From: DATGKR01 sp035294565
Lineage (GTDB): Bacteria > Actinomycetota > Acidimicrobiia > Acidimicrobiales > Palsa-688
Length of the DNA: 64,000 bases
Assembly: GCA_035294565.1 (NCBI GenBank)
Contig: DATGKR010000009.1
Location: 12,396 to 76,395 of the forward strand
Direction of reading: 5' to 3'
Shown: one piece after another, positions 19,984 to 29,283 of the stretch
Numbering within the stretch: the first letter of the stretch is position 1
Layout of the letters: every line of letters starts with the position of its first letter
Translations under genes and position numbers: made by a program
Notes under the pieces: generated by a model
Told to the model about the DNA's origin: nothing
What the model saw: only the letters and a program-made list of their open reading frames with translations
The model's database searches: none

Positions 19984-20717
19984 GGCTGCGCATCCGGTTC
20001 ACCAAGCTGGGGAAGGTCCGCTGGACCAGTCACCGGGACGTCGCCCGCATGTGGGAACGGGCGTTCCGCCGGGTGGGGCTGCCCCTCGCCTACAGCGAGG
20101 GTTTCACCCCCCGTCCCAAGGTCAGCTTCGGGCTGGCCCTTCCCACTGGCCACGAGTCGATGGCCGAGTACCTGGACGTGGAGCTCTCCGACGCCGCGGC
20201 GGGCGCGCCGGACCTCGTGGCACTGAAAGCCCGCCTGTCAGCTGCTCTACCCGAAGGGATCGAGGTGGCAGCCCTCTGCGTGCTCGAGCCCGGCAGCCCA
20301 TCCTTGCAAGAGGACGTCGAGGCGTGCTCCTGGAGGTGGCTGGCGGTGCCTGGGGAGGGGTCGCTCCCGTTGAGCGTGGACGATCTCGGAAAAAGGGTGG
20401 CCCACGCGCTCGCCGCCCCCGCCCTGGAGGTCGCCCGTTGGCGCAAGGGGCGTGAAACGACCGTCGACATCCGCCCCGGAATCGGCCGCTTGGAGGTCGT
20501 GGAGGCGGACGGCGAGGGAGTGTGGCTGGACGCTGATCTGGCCGCGCGCCCCCAGGGTGTGCGGCCCGCCGACGTGCTGGCTGCGCTCGGTCCCGACCTC
20601 GAGGAGCGCCACGTCCGAAGGACGCATCAGTGGATCGTGCGCCGTGGTGAACGCTTGGAGCCGCTCGGCTCGCAGGGCGTCCCGCAGGCGCCGCACGCGG
20701 AGGCGCGTGCGTCGTGA
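19980..20717 (+). CDS. DUF2344 / TIGR03936 radical-SAM-linked protein
   Basis: 245 residues, ATG overlapping the radical SAM stop (ATGA). IRFTKLGKVRWTSHRDVARM and the segment AYSEGFTPRPKVSFG are hallmark sequences of the family. In some genomes it is fused to the C-terminus of the radical SAM protein, so the two act together. Biochemical function is not known. Confidence 0.9.
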   Translation: MRLRIRFTKLGKVRWTSHRDVARMWERAFRRVGLPLAYSEGFTPRPKVSFGLALPTGHESMAEYLDVELSDAAAGAPDLVALKARLSAALPEGIEVAALCVLEPGSPSLQEDVEACSWRWLAVPGEGSLPLSVDDLGKRVAHALAAPALEVARWRKGRETTVDIRPGIGRLEVVEADGEGVWLDADLAARPQGVRPADVLAALGPDLEERHVRRTHQWIVRRGERLEPLGSQGVPQAPHAEARAS

Positions 20718-20733
20718 GAAGGGATTTGTGTCA

Positions 20734-22548
20734 ATGGCCGACGAGGCTCTTTCCGATTTCGACGGGGACGGCGGGGTCGAGCCCGCCCCCTATGAGGTGA
20801 CAACCGGGCAGGCCGGCGAAGTCCAGCCGAGGAAGCGGCGCCGTCGCGGCTCGCGCGGTGGACGCAACCGCGCCAAGAAGTCGGAACCCGGCTCAGGCCA
20901 GGGCACGGTCGTCTCCGGGCCGCTCGACTCTCCCTCCCCGGGACCCGCCGCGCCCGCGGCCCCCCGAGCCGAGGATCCGGCGGACCCTGCAGCGGCGATG
21001 CCGCCACCGCCGCCGAAGCCGAAGATCGGCGACACCCGGCCGGCGCCTCCGCTGCCGCCACCGATGCTGGGTGCCGGCGGGCCAGCGGGAAGGCGCCGCC
21101 GCCGACCGGCACGCGGCCGAGGCCCCGTCGTGCCGGCGGTGCGGCCGGTCGAAGCCGTGCTCGTCGACAGCCCGGCCGAGGTGGACGAAGAGACGCTCGA
21201 GCGGCGCCGGGGGAGGGAGCGCAAGGGGCGGCCCGTCGGGCGTTACCTGATGGTGGTCCATTCCCGGCCCGGTGTTACCCAAATAGCCGTGCTCGAAGGC
21301 CGGTCCCTCATAGAGCACTACGTCTCCCGTCCCGCCGACGACGCCACCCAGATCGACGGCAACATCTACCTGGGGCGGGTGCAGAACGTGCTGCCTGGCA
21401 TGGAGGCGGCGTTCGTCGACATCGGCACCCCGAAGAACGCCGTCCTCTACCGGGGCGACGTCCGCTACGAGAAGGACGACCTGGAGCTGCCGGCGGGCTC
21501 GGACGAGTCGGCTCCGAGCCGAGGGCGCCTGGCCGGATCTGCCCAGGGTGCACGCATAGAGCAGCTCCTCCGTACCGGCCAGACGATCGTCTGCCAGGTC
21601 ACGAAAAACCCCATCGGCACCAAAGGGGCACGCCTGACCCAGGAGGTCTCGCTGCCAGGGCGGTTCGTCGTGCTGATCCCCAACAGCGACACCTACGGGA
21701 TATCCAAGCGTCTCGCCGACGAGGAACGCCGCCGACTCAGGCGCATCCTCGACGAGGTACGCCCAGCGGGCCACGGCCTGATAGTGCGCACCGCCGCCGA
21801 AGGAGCGACCGCCGAGGAGCTTCGCCGCGACGTCGCCCGGCTGACCCAGCAGTGGGAGCAGATCGACCGACTGGCGAAGACCTCCCGGGCTCCGGCTCTG
21901 CTCTACCGGGAGCCAGACATGGCCGTAAGGGTCATACGGGAAGAGTTCAACCGGGACTACCGCGGGGTGGTCATAGACGACCGGACCCTCTACGAGGAGG
22001 TCCGCGACTACGTGGCGAGCATCAACCCCGAGCTCGCCGACCGTGTGGAATGGGCGGGGGACTCGGACGACCCCCTGCCGGTGTTCGAGCGTTTCCACGT
22101 CCACGAGCAGATCCACAAGGCCCTCGACCGCAAGGTGTGGCTCCCCTCGGGCGGCTCGTTGATCATCGAGAGGACCGAGGCGCTCACGGTGATCGACGTC
22201 AACACCGGCAAGAACGTCGGCAGCTCCAACCTGGAGGAGACCGTCTTTCGCAACAACCTCGAAGCGGCCGAGGAGATAGCTCACCAGCTGCGCCTCCGGG
22301 ACATCGGCGGGATCATCGTCATCGACTTCATCGACATGGAGATCCCCGCCAACCGGGAGGAGGTCGTGCGGACCTTCCGGGCTGCCCTGGCGCGCGACAA
22401 GACGCGCACCCAGGTGTACGACATCTCCGAGCTCGGCCTGGTCGAGATGACCCGTAAGCGGATATCGGAAGGCCTGGTCGAGTCCTTCTCCGAGACGTGT
22501 CCCACCTGCGGGGGCCGCGGCATCGTCTTCGACGAGTCGCTGCTGTAG
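20734..22548 (+). CDS. rne: Ribonuclease E/G family endoribonuclease
   Basis: 604 residues from ATG 20734 (GTG 20728 also possible). The first 165 residues are low-complexity, Pro/Arg/Gly rich with an RKRRRRGSRGGR patch, probably RNA-binding. Then comes the S1 domain (GRVQNVLPGMEAAFVDIG), the 5'-sensor/RNase H-like region, and the DNase I-like catalytic domain with the two metal-binding Asp in LTVIDVNTGK (about 489) and IVIDFIDME (about 530). CPTCGGRG at about 589-596 is the zinc link that dimerises the enzyme. Roles: mRNA decay and rRNA/tRNA processing. Its TAG stop lies inside the -10 of rplU. Confidence 0.94.
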   Translation: MADEALSDFDGDGGVEPAPYEVTTGQAGEVQPRKRRRRGSRGGRNRAKKSEPGSGQGTVVSGPLDSPSPGPAAPAAPRAEDPADPAAAMPPPPPKPKIGDTRPAPPLPPPMLGAGGPAGRRRRRPARGRGPVVPAVRPVEAVLVDSPAEVDEETLERRRGRERKGRPVGRYLMVVHSRPGVTQIAVLEGRSLIEHYVSRPADDATQIDGNIYLGRVQNVLPGMEAAFVDIGTPKNAVLYRGDVRYEKDDLELPAGSDESAPSRGRLAGSAQGARIEQLLRTGQTIVCQVTKNPIGTKGARLTQEVSLPGRFVVLIPNSDTYGISKRLADEERRRLRRILDEVRPAGHGLIVRTAAEGATAEELRRDVARLTQQWEQIDRLAKTSRAPALLYREPDMAVRVIREEFNRDYRGVVIDDRTLYEEVRDYVASINPELADRVEWAGDSDDPLPVFERFHVHEQIHKALDRKVWLPSGGSLIIERTEALTVIDVNTGKNVGSSNLEETVFRNNLEAAEEIAHQLRLRDIGGIIVIDFIDMEIPANREEVVRTFRAALARDKTRTQVYDISELGLVEMTRKRISEGLVESFSETCPTCGGRGIVFDESLL

Positions 22549-22551
22549 ACT
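22546..22551 (+). promoter_or_regulatory. -10 hexamer for leaderless rplU, embedding the rne stop codon
   Basis: TAGACT whose first three bases are the rne TAG stop; nine bases separate it from GTG 22561. No Shine-Dalgarno in between. Confidence 0.6.
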
Positions 22552-22560
22552 GCCCGGCTC

Positions 22561-22890
22561 GTGTACGCGGTGATCAGGACCGGAGGCAAGCAGGAGCGGG
22601 TCGAGGAGGGCCAGACCCTCGCGGTCGAGAAGCTCGCCGCCGCGCCCGGAGACGAGTTGACGTTCGACCCCTTGCTGCTCGTCGTGGGTGACAGCGTGCT
22701 GGCCACCGCTGCCGAGCTGGCCGGGGCCAAGGTGTCGGCTCGAGTTGTGGGCGAGGGGAAGGGACCGAAGATCCGAGGGTTCACCTACAAGCCGAAGACC
22801 CGCGGTCGGCGGGCGTGGGGCCACCGGCAGAGGCACACCACCATCGAGATAACCGGAATCTCCATCCAGGGCACGAGCGCGGAGGGTTAG
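22561..22890 (+). CDS. rplU: 50S ribosomal protein L21
   Basis: 109 residues. [17 protein letters not shown] is the L21 N-terminus and the [24 protein letters not shown] stretch (positions about 72-95) its rRNA-binding region. GTG start after the TAGACT hexamer. Followed two bases later by rpmA, the near-universal pair. Confidence 0.97.
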   Translation: MYAVIRTGGKQERVEEGQTLAVEKLAAAPGDELTFDPLLLVVGDSVLATAAELAGAKVSARVVGEGKGPKIRGFTYKPKTRGRRAWGHRQRHTTIEITGISIQGTSAEG

Positions 22891-22892
22891 GG

Positions 22893-23147
22893 ATGTCCAA
22901 GACGAAAGGCGGCGGTTCTACCCGTAACGGCCGCGACTCGCAAGCCAAGCGGCTCGGCGTGAAGGTGTTCGACGGGACGATGGTGCCGGCCGGATCGATC
23001 CTGGTCCGCCAGCGGGGAACTCGCTTCCATCCGGGGGTCAACGTGGGCCGCGGCGGCGACGACACGTTGTTCGCGCTCGCCGACGGGAAGGTGAAGTTCG
23101 GGTCCCGCAAGGGACGCAAGCTCGTGGACGTTCTGACCGAGGCCTGA
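22893..23147 (+). CDS. rpmA: 50S ribosomal protein L27
   Basis: 84 residues. [20 protein letters not shown] is the L27 signature; the N-terminal tail MSKTKGGG reaches the peptidyl transferase centre and needs no processing here. ATG 22893. Its TGA is directly followed, in the same frame, by the first codon of obgE. Confidence 0.97.
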   Translation: MSKTKGGGSTRNGRDSQAKRLGVKVFDGTMVPAGSILVRQRGTRFHPGVNVGRGGDDTLFALADGKVKFGSRKGRKLVDVLTEA

Positions 23148-23150
23148 ATC
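23139..23150 (+). promoter_or_regulatory. Ribosome site and ATC start codon of obgE
   Basis: GAGG at 23139-23142, five bases, then ATC at 23148-23150. The spacing is ideal for initiation at ATC, and the TGA of rpmA at 23145-23147 is immediately upstream, so terminating ribosomes could reinitiate. Confidence 0.55.
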
Positions 23151-24380
23151 GCCAACTTCGTAGACGAAGCCCAAATCCACGTCAAAGGCGGCGACGGTGG
23201 CGCCGGAGCGGTCTCGTTCAGGCGGGAGGCGCACGTCGCGCGCGGGGGCCCCGACGGCGGTGACGGCGGCCGCGGCGGGGACGTGTGGCTGATCGCCGAC
23301 CGCAACGTCGCCTCCCTTTACGCCTTCAAGGACCACCCGCATCGGCGTGCCAGCAGCGGCTCGCACGGGATGGGCAAGGGCCGTCACGGCAGGGACGGCA
23401 CCGACCTGGAGGTGCCCGTCCCCGAAGGGACCGTCGTGCGGTCCCTCGCCGGCGAGGTGCTCGCCGACCTGGGGTCCCACGGCGGCCGCTGGCTGGCGGC
23501 GCGCGGCGGTCAGGGAGGCAGAGGCAACGCGCGGTTCCTTTCGAACCGTAGGCGCGCCCCCGCCTTCGCCGAGCAGGCCGAGCTGGGCGAGGAGCGCTGG
23601 CTGGACCTGGAGCTGAAGCTGATGGCTGACGTCGCCATCGTGGGGTTCCCCAACGCCGGTAAGAGCACCCTCATCTCCAGGGTCTCCGCCGCCCGGCCCA
23701 AGATCGCCGACTACCCGTTCACGACCCTCGAACCGCACCTGGGGGTGGTCCGCTTCGAGGAGCACGAGTTCGTCATGGCCGACATCCCGGGCCTCATCGA
23801 GGGGGCCAGCGAGGGGCGCGGGTTGGGCCACCGCTTCCTCCGGCACGTGGAGCGCGCCCGGGCCCTGCTCGTCTTGTTGGACCTGGCCCCCTCCGACGGA
23901 CGGTCCCCCCGCTCCCAAGAGCGGGTTCTACTCGAAGAGCTGCGCCGCTACCGCCCCGAGCTGGTAGAACGCCCGAGGCTGGTAGTCGGCTCGAAGGCCG
24001 ACTCGGCGGCTTTCACCTGGGACGGTCCGGCGGTTTCGTCGCTGACCGGGGAGGGTCTGCGCCCGCTGCTCGGCTCGCTGGCCGTCCTGGTCGGCCAGGC
24101 TCGGAGCGCCGAGCCGGAGGGGGGCGGATACGTCGTGCACCGCCCGGAGCCGGCCGGGGTAGGCGTCGAACGCGACCCGGACGGGGCGTGGCGCGTCACG
24201 GGGCGGGCCGCTCTGCGGGCCGTCGCATTGTCGGACCTCACCATTCCCGACGCCCTCGACTACGCCCGGGCCAGGCTAAGAGGCCTCGGCGTGGAGCGTG
24301 CGCTGGCGAGGGGCGGCGCCCGCCGGGGCGACGTGGTGCGCGTCGGGGACTTCGAGTTCGACTACGAGCCCGACCGGTGA
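23148..24380 (+). CDS. obgE: GTPase Obg (CgtA), apparent ATC start
   Basis: 410 residues if started at ATC 23148. Obg is a ribosome-associated GTPase in 50S assembly and stress control. The glycine-rich Obg fold is complete (FVDEAQIHVKGGDGGAGAVSF, GGPDGGDGGRGGDV), then the G domain with GFPNAGKSTLIS, ADIPGLIEG and an SKAD motif, and the OCT domain at about 325-410. The first ATG/GTG/TTG in frame is GTG 23283, which would delete 45 conserved residues. A TGA lies just before the ATC, so no upstream start exists. Either ATC is used or the true base is G and the sequence has an error. Confidence 0.9.
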   Translation: MANFVDEAQIHVKGGDGGAGAVSFRREAHVARGGPDGGDGGRGGDVWLIADRNVASLYAFKDHPHRRASSGSHGMGKGRHGRDGTDLEVPVPEGTVVRSLAGEVLADLGSHGGRWLAARGGQGGRGNARFLSNRRRAPAFAEQAELGEERWLDLELKLMADVAIVGFPNAGKSTLISRVSAARPKIADYPFTTLEPHLGVVRFEEHEFVMADIPGLIEGASEGRGLGHRFLRHVERARALLVLLDLAPSDGRSPRSQERVLLEELRRYRPELVERPRLVVGSKADSAAFTWDGPAVSSLTGEGLRPLLGSLAVLVGQARSAEPEGGGYVVHRPEPAGVGVERDPDGAWRVTGRAALRAVALSDLTIPDALDYARARLRGLGVERALARGGARRGDVVRVGDFEFDYEPDR

Positions 24381-24423
24381 GCCGGCCCCCGAGGAACGCT
24401 GCTGGTCATCCGGGGGGCTTTCG

Positions 24424-25497
24424 GTGAGCCTCGTCGTCGCCAAGATCGGGACCTCGTCGCTCACCGATCCTGCTGGCAGGATCGTGCCGTCTGCGATCAA
24501 CAAGCTCTGCGGCGAGGTCGCCTCGCTCAGGAAGGACGGTCACCGGGTCGTGGTGGTGACGAGCGGGGCGATCGCCGCAGGGCTGCCCCTGCTCGGCATG
24601 TCCGAGCAGCGACCGCCGGACCCGGCGGTCCTGCAAGCGGTGTCGGCTGTCGGCCAGGCTCACCTCGTCGACCACTACAACCGGGCGCTCGCCTCCCACG
24701 GTCTGCTAGGCGGTCAGGTGCTGCTCGCCCCCCTGGACTTCGTGCACCGAAAGCAGTATCTCCACGCGCGGCAGACACTTCGGCTGCTGCTCGACCTGGG
24801 GGTCGTCCCGGTGGTCAACGAGAACGACGCCATCGCCGACGACGAGATCCGCTTCGGCGACAACGATCGCCTCGCCGCCCTGGTCTCCCACCTGCTCTCG
24901 GCAGACGTGCTGGTCCTCCTCACCGACCAGCCGGGCCTGCTCTCGGGAGACCCCCGCCTCGACGGGCAGGCTTCGCTCATCGAGGAGATCGTCGCCGTCG
25001 ACGAGAAGCTCGAGGCGCTGGCCGGAGGGGCGGGCTCGGAGAGAGGCAGCGGAGGCATGGCATCCAAGCTCGCCGCGGCGAAGATCGCCGCCTGGTCCGG
25101 TGTTCGGGCTGTCATAGCCGCCGCCGGCCGTGATGAGGTCCTCGCCGATGCTGTGGCGGGGACGCCGGGGGTGGGAACCGTGTTCGTGCCCCGGCCAGAG
25201 CGGCTCCCTGCACGCAAGCTGTGGATCGCCTTCGCGGTGGGGGCGTCGGGGCGCATCGTCGTGGACGAGGGCGCCCGGGCCGCGCTGGAAGGTCGTGGCG
25301 TATCCCTCCTGGCGGCGGGGATAATCGGTGTGGAGGGGATGTTCGACGCCGACGACGCCGTGGAGCTTGCCGGCCCCGACGGGACCGTCTTCGCCAAGGG
25401 CCTGGCCCGCCAGCCGGCGACGGTCGTTCGGGAGCTGGCGGGCCGCCGCGGCGCCCCCGAGGTGGTCCATCGCGACGACCTGGTCATCCTCCCCTGA
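24424..25497 (+). CDS. proB: Glutamate 5-kinase
   Basis: 357 residues, GTG 24424. First step of proline synthesis. VVAKIGTSSLTD (phosphate loop), VVTSGAIAAG, VPVVNENDAIADDEIRFGDND (substrate and Mg site) are family signatures, and the C-terminal 90 residues form the PUA domain usual in bacterial ProB. The frame is open upstream but overlaps the obgE end without homology. Confidence 0.95.
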   Translation: MSLVVAKIGTSSLTDPAGRIVPSAINKLCGEVASLRKDGHRVVVVTSGAIAAGLPLLGMSEQRPPDPAVLQAVSAVGQAHLVDHYNRALASHGLLGGQVLLAPLDFVHRKQYLHARQTLRLLLDLGVVPVVNENDAIADDEIRFGDNDRLAALVSHLLSADVLVLLTDQPGLLSGDPRLDGQASLIEEIVAVDEKLEALAGGAGSERGSGGMASKLAAAKIAAWSGVRAVIAAAGRDEVLADAVAGTPGVGTVFVPRPERLPARKLWIAFAVGASGRIVVDEGARAALEGRGVSLLAAGIIGVEGMFDADDAVELAGPDGTVFAKGLARQPATVVRELAGRRGAPEVVHRDDLVILP

Positions 25498-25501
25498 GGG
25501 G

Positions 25502-25507
25502 TAGGGT
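25502..25507 (+). promoter_or_regulatory. -10 hexamer for gnd
   Basis: TAGGGT, six bases before ATG 25514, four bases after the proB stop. Suggests a leaderless internal transcript. Confidence 0.5.
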
Positions 25508-25513
25508 GCGATC

Positions 25514-26533
25514 ATGCAACTTGGCATGGTCGGGCTGGGCAGGATGGGCGCCAACCTGGTGCGTCGGCTGATGGGCGCCGGCCACGAATGCGTCGTCTAC
25601 GACGTCGACGCCGACGCGGTACGCGCCCTTGCCGCGGAAGGCGCCTCGGGTGCGGGCTCGGTCGAGGAGTTCACGGCGCAGCTGTCCAAGCCGCGCGCCG
25701 CGTGGGTGATGGTGCCCGCCGCCTACACCGGCGAGACCATCGACAAGCTGGCTGCGGCGATGGAAGCCGGCGACGTGATCATCGACGGCGGGAACTCCTA
25801 CTACCACGACGACATCCGCCGAGCAGCATCGCTCGCCGAGCGGGGAATCCACTTCGTCGACGTGGGCACCAGCGGCGGGGTGTGGGGGCTCGAGCGGGGC
25901 TACTGCCTCATGATCGGCGGGGATGCCGACGTGGTTTCGCGCCTCGACCCCATCTTCGATGCGATAGCCCCCGGGGTGGACGCCGCCCCGCGCACCCCCG
26001 GGCGGCAAGGCTCTCCGTCCACGGCCGAACGCGGCTACCTGCACTGCGGGCCGACGGGCGCGGGGCACTTCGTCAAGATGGTGCACAACGGCATCGAGTA
26101 CGGCCTGATGGCCGCCTACGCCGAGGGGCTGAACATCTTGCACAAGGCCAACGTCGGAAACGACCCGTCCGTGTCTGCCGACGCCGAGACGACCCCCCTC
26201 GCCCACCCGGAGTTCTACCGCTACGAGATCGACACGGCCGAGGTGGCCGAGGTTTGGCGGCGGGGGAGCGTGATCGCCTCGTGGCTGCTCGATCTCACAG
26301 CCCAGGCCCTGCACGACGACCCCCGCCTCGAAGGTTTCGCCGGGCGGGTGTCGGACTCAGGGGAGGGTCGGTGGACGCTGATGGCCGCCATCGACGAGGC
26401 CGTGCCCGCCCACGTGCTGTCGGCCGCCCTGTTCGAGCGGTTCTCCTCCCGCGGCGAAGCCGACTTCGCCGACCGGATCCTCTCGGCCATGCGCAAGGAG
26501 TTCGGGGGCCATCAGGAGAAGCCTGCCGGTTAG
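25514..26533 (+). CDS. gnd: 6-phosphogluconate dehydrogenase, short (GntZ/YqeC) type
   Basis: 339 residues; the long form has about 470. [16 protein letters not shown] is the Rossmann dinucleotide site, [12 protein letters not shown] and [16 protein letters not shown] the substrate site, and [20 protein letters not shown] the catalytic Lys segment. It decarboxylates 6-phosphogluconate to ribulose 5-phosphate; NAD preference is usual for this subgroup. Its position between proB and proA is unusual. Confidence 0.92.
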   Translation: MQLGMVGLGRMGANLVRRLMGAGHECVVYDVDADAVRALAAEGASGAGSVEEFTAQLSKPRAAWVMVPAAYTGETIDKLAAAMEAGDVIIDGGNSYYHDDIRRAASLAERGIHFVDVGTSGGVWGLERGYCLMIGGDADVVSRLDPIFDAIAPGVDAAPRTPGRQGSPSTAERGYLHCGPTGAGHFVKMVHNGIEYGLMAAYAEGLNILHKANVGNDPSVSADAETTPLAHPEFYRYEIDTAEVAEVWRRGSVIASWLLDLTAQALHDDPRLEGFAGRVSDSGEGRWTLMAAIDEAVPAHVLSAALFERFSSRGEADFADRILSAMRKEFGGHQEKPAG

Positions 26534-26536
26534 CCT
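26531..26536 (+). promoter_or_regulatory. -10 hexamer for proA, embedding the gnd stop codon
   Basis: TAGCCT whose TAG is the gnd stop; seven bases before GTG 26544. Confidence 0.5.
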
Positions 26537-26543
26537 TCCCGGC

Positions 26544-27797
26544 GTGAGCGTCACCGCGATGGTGGAACTGGGTGTGCGGGCCAGGAGGGCGGCGCGCGCC
26601 CTGGCGACGGCGCCCACCGCAGCCAAGGATGCCGCGCTGCTCGCCGCCGCCGACCTTCTGGAATCGCGCGCCGGGAGCATTCTCGAAGCCAACGGCGCCG
26701 ACGTCGCCGCCGCGGAGAGCTGCGGATCGCCGCCGGCCACGGTCGACCGCCTACGGCTGACCGGGAGCCGCGTCGCGTCCATGGCAGAAGGGCTGCGCAA
26801 GGTCGCCGCCCTGGCCGACCCCGTCGGAGAGGTGGAGAGCGGATGGGTGCGTCCAAACGGGCTGGAGATCCGGCGGGTGCGGGTACCCCTCGGTGTGGTG
26901 GCCGTCGTCTACGAGAACCGGCCCAACGTGACCAGCGACGCAGCCGCTCTCTGCCTCAAGTCCGGCAACGCTGCGCTCCTCAGAGGGAGCGCCGGCGCGC
27001 TCGAGTCGAACAGGGCGATCGCAGGCGTCCTGCGCGAGGCCTGCTCGGAGGCGGGCGTCCCCGAAGATTCGGTGATCCTCGTCGAGGACACCAGCCACGA
27101 GGCGGCCAAGCAGTTCATGCGGTTGGAGGGGTTCATCGACTGCCTGGTTCCTCGCGGCGGGCCGTCTTTGGTGGCAGCCGTCAAGGAGAACGCCACGGTC
27201 CCGTACGTGATCGACGGCGACGGCAACTGCCACGTGTACGTGGACGCCTCCGCCGACTTGGACATGGCCGCGGCGATCGTCGCCAACTCCAAGACCCAGC
27301 GTCCCAGCGTGTGCAACGCCGCCGAGTCGCTCCTCGTCGACCGGGCGGTAGCCGGCGAGTTCCTCCCCCGCGTCGCCGCCCTGCTCGACTCGGTGGAGCT
27401 CAGGGGCGATCACGAAACCGTGTCGCTGCTCGGCTCGGGGAGGGCGCGCCCAGCGGTCGAGGACGATTACGCCCGGGAGTTCCTCGACCTCGTCCTCGCC
27501 GTGAAGGTCGTCGCCGGCATCGACGAGGCCATCGAGCACATCGCCCGCTTCGGGTCCGGCCACACCGAGGCGATCGTCACGCGCGACCTTCGGGCAGCTC
27601 GCCGCTTCCAGCAGGAGGTCGACGCGGCGGTCGTCGTGGTCAACGCCTCGACCCGGTTCACCGACGGCGAGCAGTTCGGCTTCGGCGCCGAGATAGGAAT
27701 CAGCACCCAGAAGCTGCATGCCCGGGGTCCGATGGGCCTGCGCGAGCTCACGACGCTGAAATACCTGGTTAGCGGCGACGGCCAGATCCGCTCGTGA
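26544..27797 (+). CDS. proA: Glutamate-5-semialdehyde dehydrogenase (gamma-glutamyl phosphate reductase)
   Basis: 417 residues. Second step of proline synthesis. [21 protein letters not shown] and the cysteine in [11 protein letters not shown] (catalytic thiol) are characteristic, with [15 protein letters not shown] at the C-terminus. GTG start ten bases after gnd. Confidence 0.96.
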   Translation: MSVTAMVELGVRARRAARALATAPTAAKDAALLAAADLLESRAGSILEANGADVAAAESCGSPPATVDRLRLTGSRVASMAEGLRKVAALADPVGEVESGWVRPNGLEIRRVRVPLGVVAVVYENRPNVTSDAAALCLKSGNAALLRGSAGALESNRAIAGVLREACSEAGVPEDSVILVEDTSHEAAKQFMRLEGFIDCLVPRGGPSLVAAVKENATVPYVIDGDGNCHVYVDASADLDMAAAIVANSKTQRPSVCNAAESLLVDRAVAGEFLPRVAALLDSVELRGDHETVSLLGSGRARPAVEDDYAREFLDLVLAVKVVAGIDEAIEHIARFGSGHTEAIVTRDLRAARRFQQEVDAAVVVVNASTRFTDGEQFGFGAEIGISTQKLHARGPMGLRELTTLKYLVSGDGQIRS

Positions 27798-27819
27798 GCG
27801 GACGGGCGGCCGGCCGGCC

Positions 27820-29283
27820 TTAGCCGAGCTGCTCCACGAAACGTTCGAGCTGCTTTAGGTTGCGGCACTCGTAGGCCCCGTCGCAGTGGGTGGCGTACTG
27901 GCTGACGATCGAGTCGCCCGTGTCCCAGTACGAGCGGGGCTCGGGGTTCAACCAGTAGACGTGACGCGCCTTCTTGGACATCTCGGCGATCACCCAGGCC
28001 TGGGCGGCGTGGTAGTTGTTGCGGGCGTCGCCGAGCAGCAGCACCGTCGTCTTGGGGTTCACGTCGCGACCCCAACGATCCCAGAACACCTCTAGGGCGT
28101 GGCCGTAGTCGGAGTGACCGTCGACCCAGATGACGTCCGCTTCGGTGTTGATGCGGTGGATCGCCGAGGCTATGTCCTCGTTGCCCTTGAAGTAGTCGGT
28201 CACCTCGTCGATCCCGTCGATGAACACGAAAGAGCGTACCCGGCTGAATTGTGAGCTGATGGCGTAGACCATCTGCAGCGTGAAGCGGGCGAAGGCGGCC
28301 ACCGACCCGGAGATGTCCGCCACGACCATGATCTCCGGCTTGGACGGTCGCGGGTAGCGGAACTTCGGGTCGGCTGGCACGCCACCGTAGGACAAGGAGT
28401 GGCGGACCGTGCTTCGGAAGTCGAGCGGGCCCTTCCTGCCGTGACGGCGCTTGCGGGCGAGGCGGACGGCGAGCTTGCGGGTCAACGGCGCGATCGCCTT
28501 GCGCAGGGCGACCAGCTCCTCACGGCTGGCGTGCATGAAGTCGATGTCCTCGGGCAGCGGCTTACGGATCGACTTGGCCACCGCCTCGGCACCCCTGTCG
28601 GCTACCAGCCGTCGGCGGATCTCCGCCTCTATCTCCCGTCTAAGGGCGTCGAGGCGGTGCTCGTACTCCTCCCGGGCGAGCCGCTCCTCCAGGTCGGTCG
28701 GGCCGCCGCTCGCCTGCTGACGCGTCTGCTCCATCATCCGCTTCAGAACCGCGTCGAGGTCGAGCTGTCGCAGCGTCCGGTACAGGTAGTAGGTGCCGCC
28801 GACCGGGCGACCCGGCTCCATCCCCGCGTAGCGGGTGACCGCAGCCCGGGCGATGGCCCGCATCATCGGGTCGTTGCCGTCCATCAGGGCCCGGAAGAGC
28901 ATCTCGGCGAGCTGCTCGTTCGTAAGCCCTTCCGCCGAGCCGTGGCCGTCGCCTTGTCGGGCGCCCAGCAGCCCCGCGATGGCCTCCTCGACGGCCTGGT
29001 CGTCGTCGCCCCCCGCGATGTCGTACTGGCGCCCGCGCAGGGAGAAGTACACCTCGAAGACCGTTTCGAACGTCTTCCAGTGGGCGTTGTTCTTGACCAT
29101 CGTCGCAGCCAACGCGTACTTGAAAGCGTCGCGGTCCTCCAAAGGCACGTGGCGCAGGGCTTCCACCGCGTCGAGGTTCTCGGTCAGGCTGACGGGGATC
29201 CCCGCCGTGCGCAACTCCTTGACGAAACCGCCGAGCGATTCGAGCAGGCCCGCCGAGCTGCCCAGCGGAAGCCCGTCGGTCAC
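27820..29283 (-). CDS. VWA-domain protein (CoxE-like), partner of a MoxR ATPase
   Basis: 487 residues from GTG 29283, which overlaps the AAA+ gene's stop (GTGA). The N-terminal half is helical and charged, with a coiled-coil-like EERLAREEYEHRLDALRREI stretch; the C-terminal half is a von Willebrand A domain with an intact MIDAS motif DISGS (in MVVADISGSVAAF) and LLGDARNNY. MoxR/VWA pairs act as chaperones that insert cofactors or assemble complexes, such as CoxD/CoxE for CO dehydrogenase. No Cox or other client is nearby, so its target is unknown. An open frame continues to 29961 but only shadows the ATPase gene. Confidence 0.88.
   Translation of the reverse strand: MTDGLPLGSSAGLLESLGGFVKELRTAGIPVSLTENLDAVEALRHVPLEDRDAFKYALAATMVKNNAHWKTFETVFEVYFSLRGRQYDIAGGDDDQAVEEAIAGLLGARQGDGHGSAEGLTNEQLAEMLFRALMDGNDPMMRAIARAAVTRYAGMEPGRPVGGTYYLYRTLRQLDLDAVLKRMMEQTRQQASGGPTDLEERLAREEYEHRLDALRREIEAEIRRRLVADRGAEAVAKSIRKPLPEDIDFMHASREELVALRKAIAPLTRKLAVRLARKRRHGRKGPLDFRSTVRHSLSYGGVPADPKFRYPRPSKPEIMVVADISGSVAAFARFTLQMVYAISSQFSRVRSFVFIDGIDEVTDYFKGNEDIASAIHRINTEADVIWVDGHSDYGHALEVFWDRWGRDVNPKTTVLLLGDARNNYHAAQAWVIAEMSKKARHVYWLNPEPRSYWDTGDSIVSQYATHCDGAYECRNLKQLERFVEQLG

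Noticed and set aside
20893..22836. 647-codon minus-strand frame opposite rne and rplU
   Set aside because: Antisense shadow; its sequence mirrors the codon pattern of the RNase gene.
22893..24380. Possible L27-Obg fusion by readthrough of the TGA
   Set aside because: The frames are continuous apart from the TGA, but L27 must be a separate small protein, and GAGG before the ATC offers a simpler explanation.
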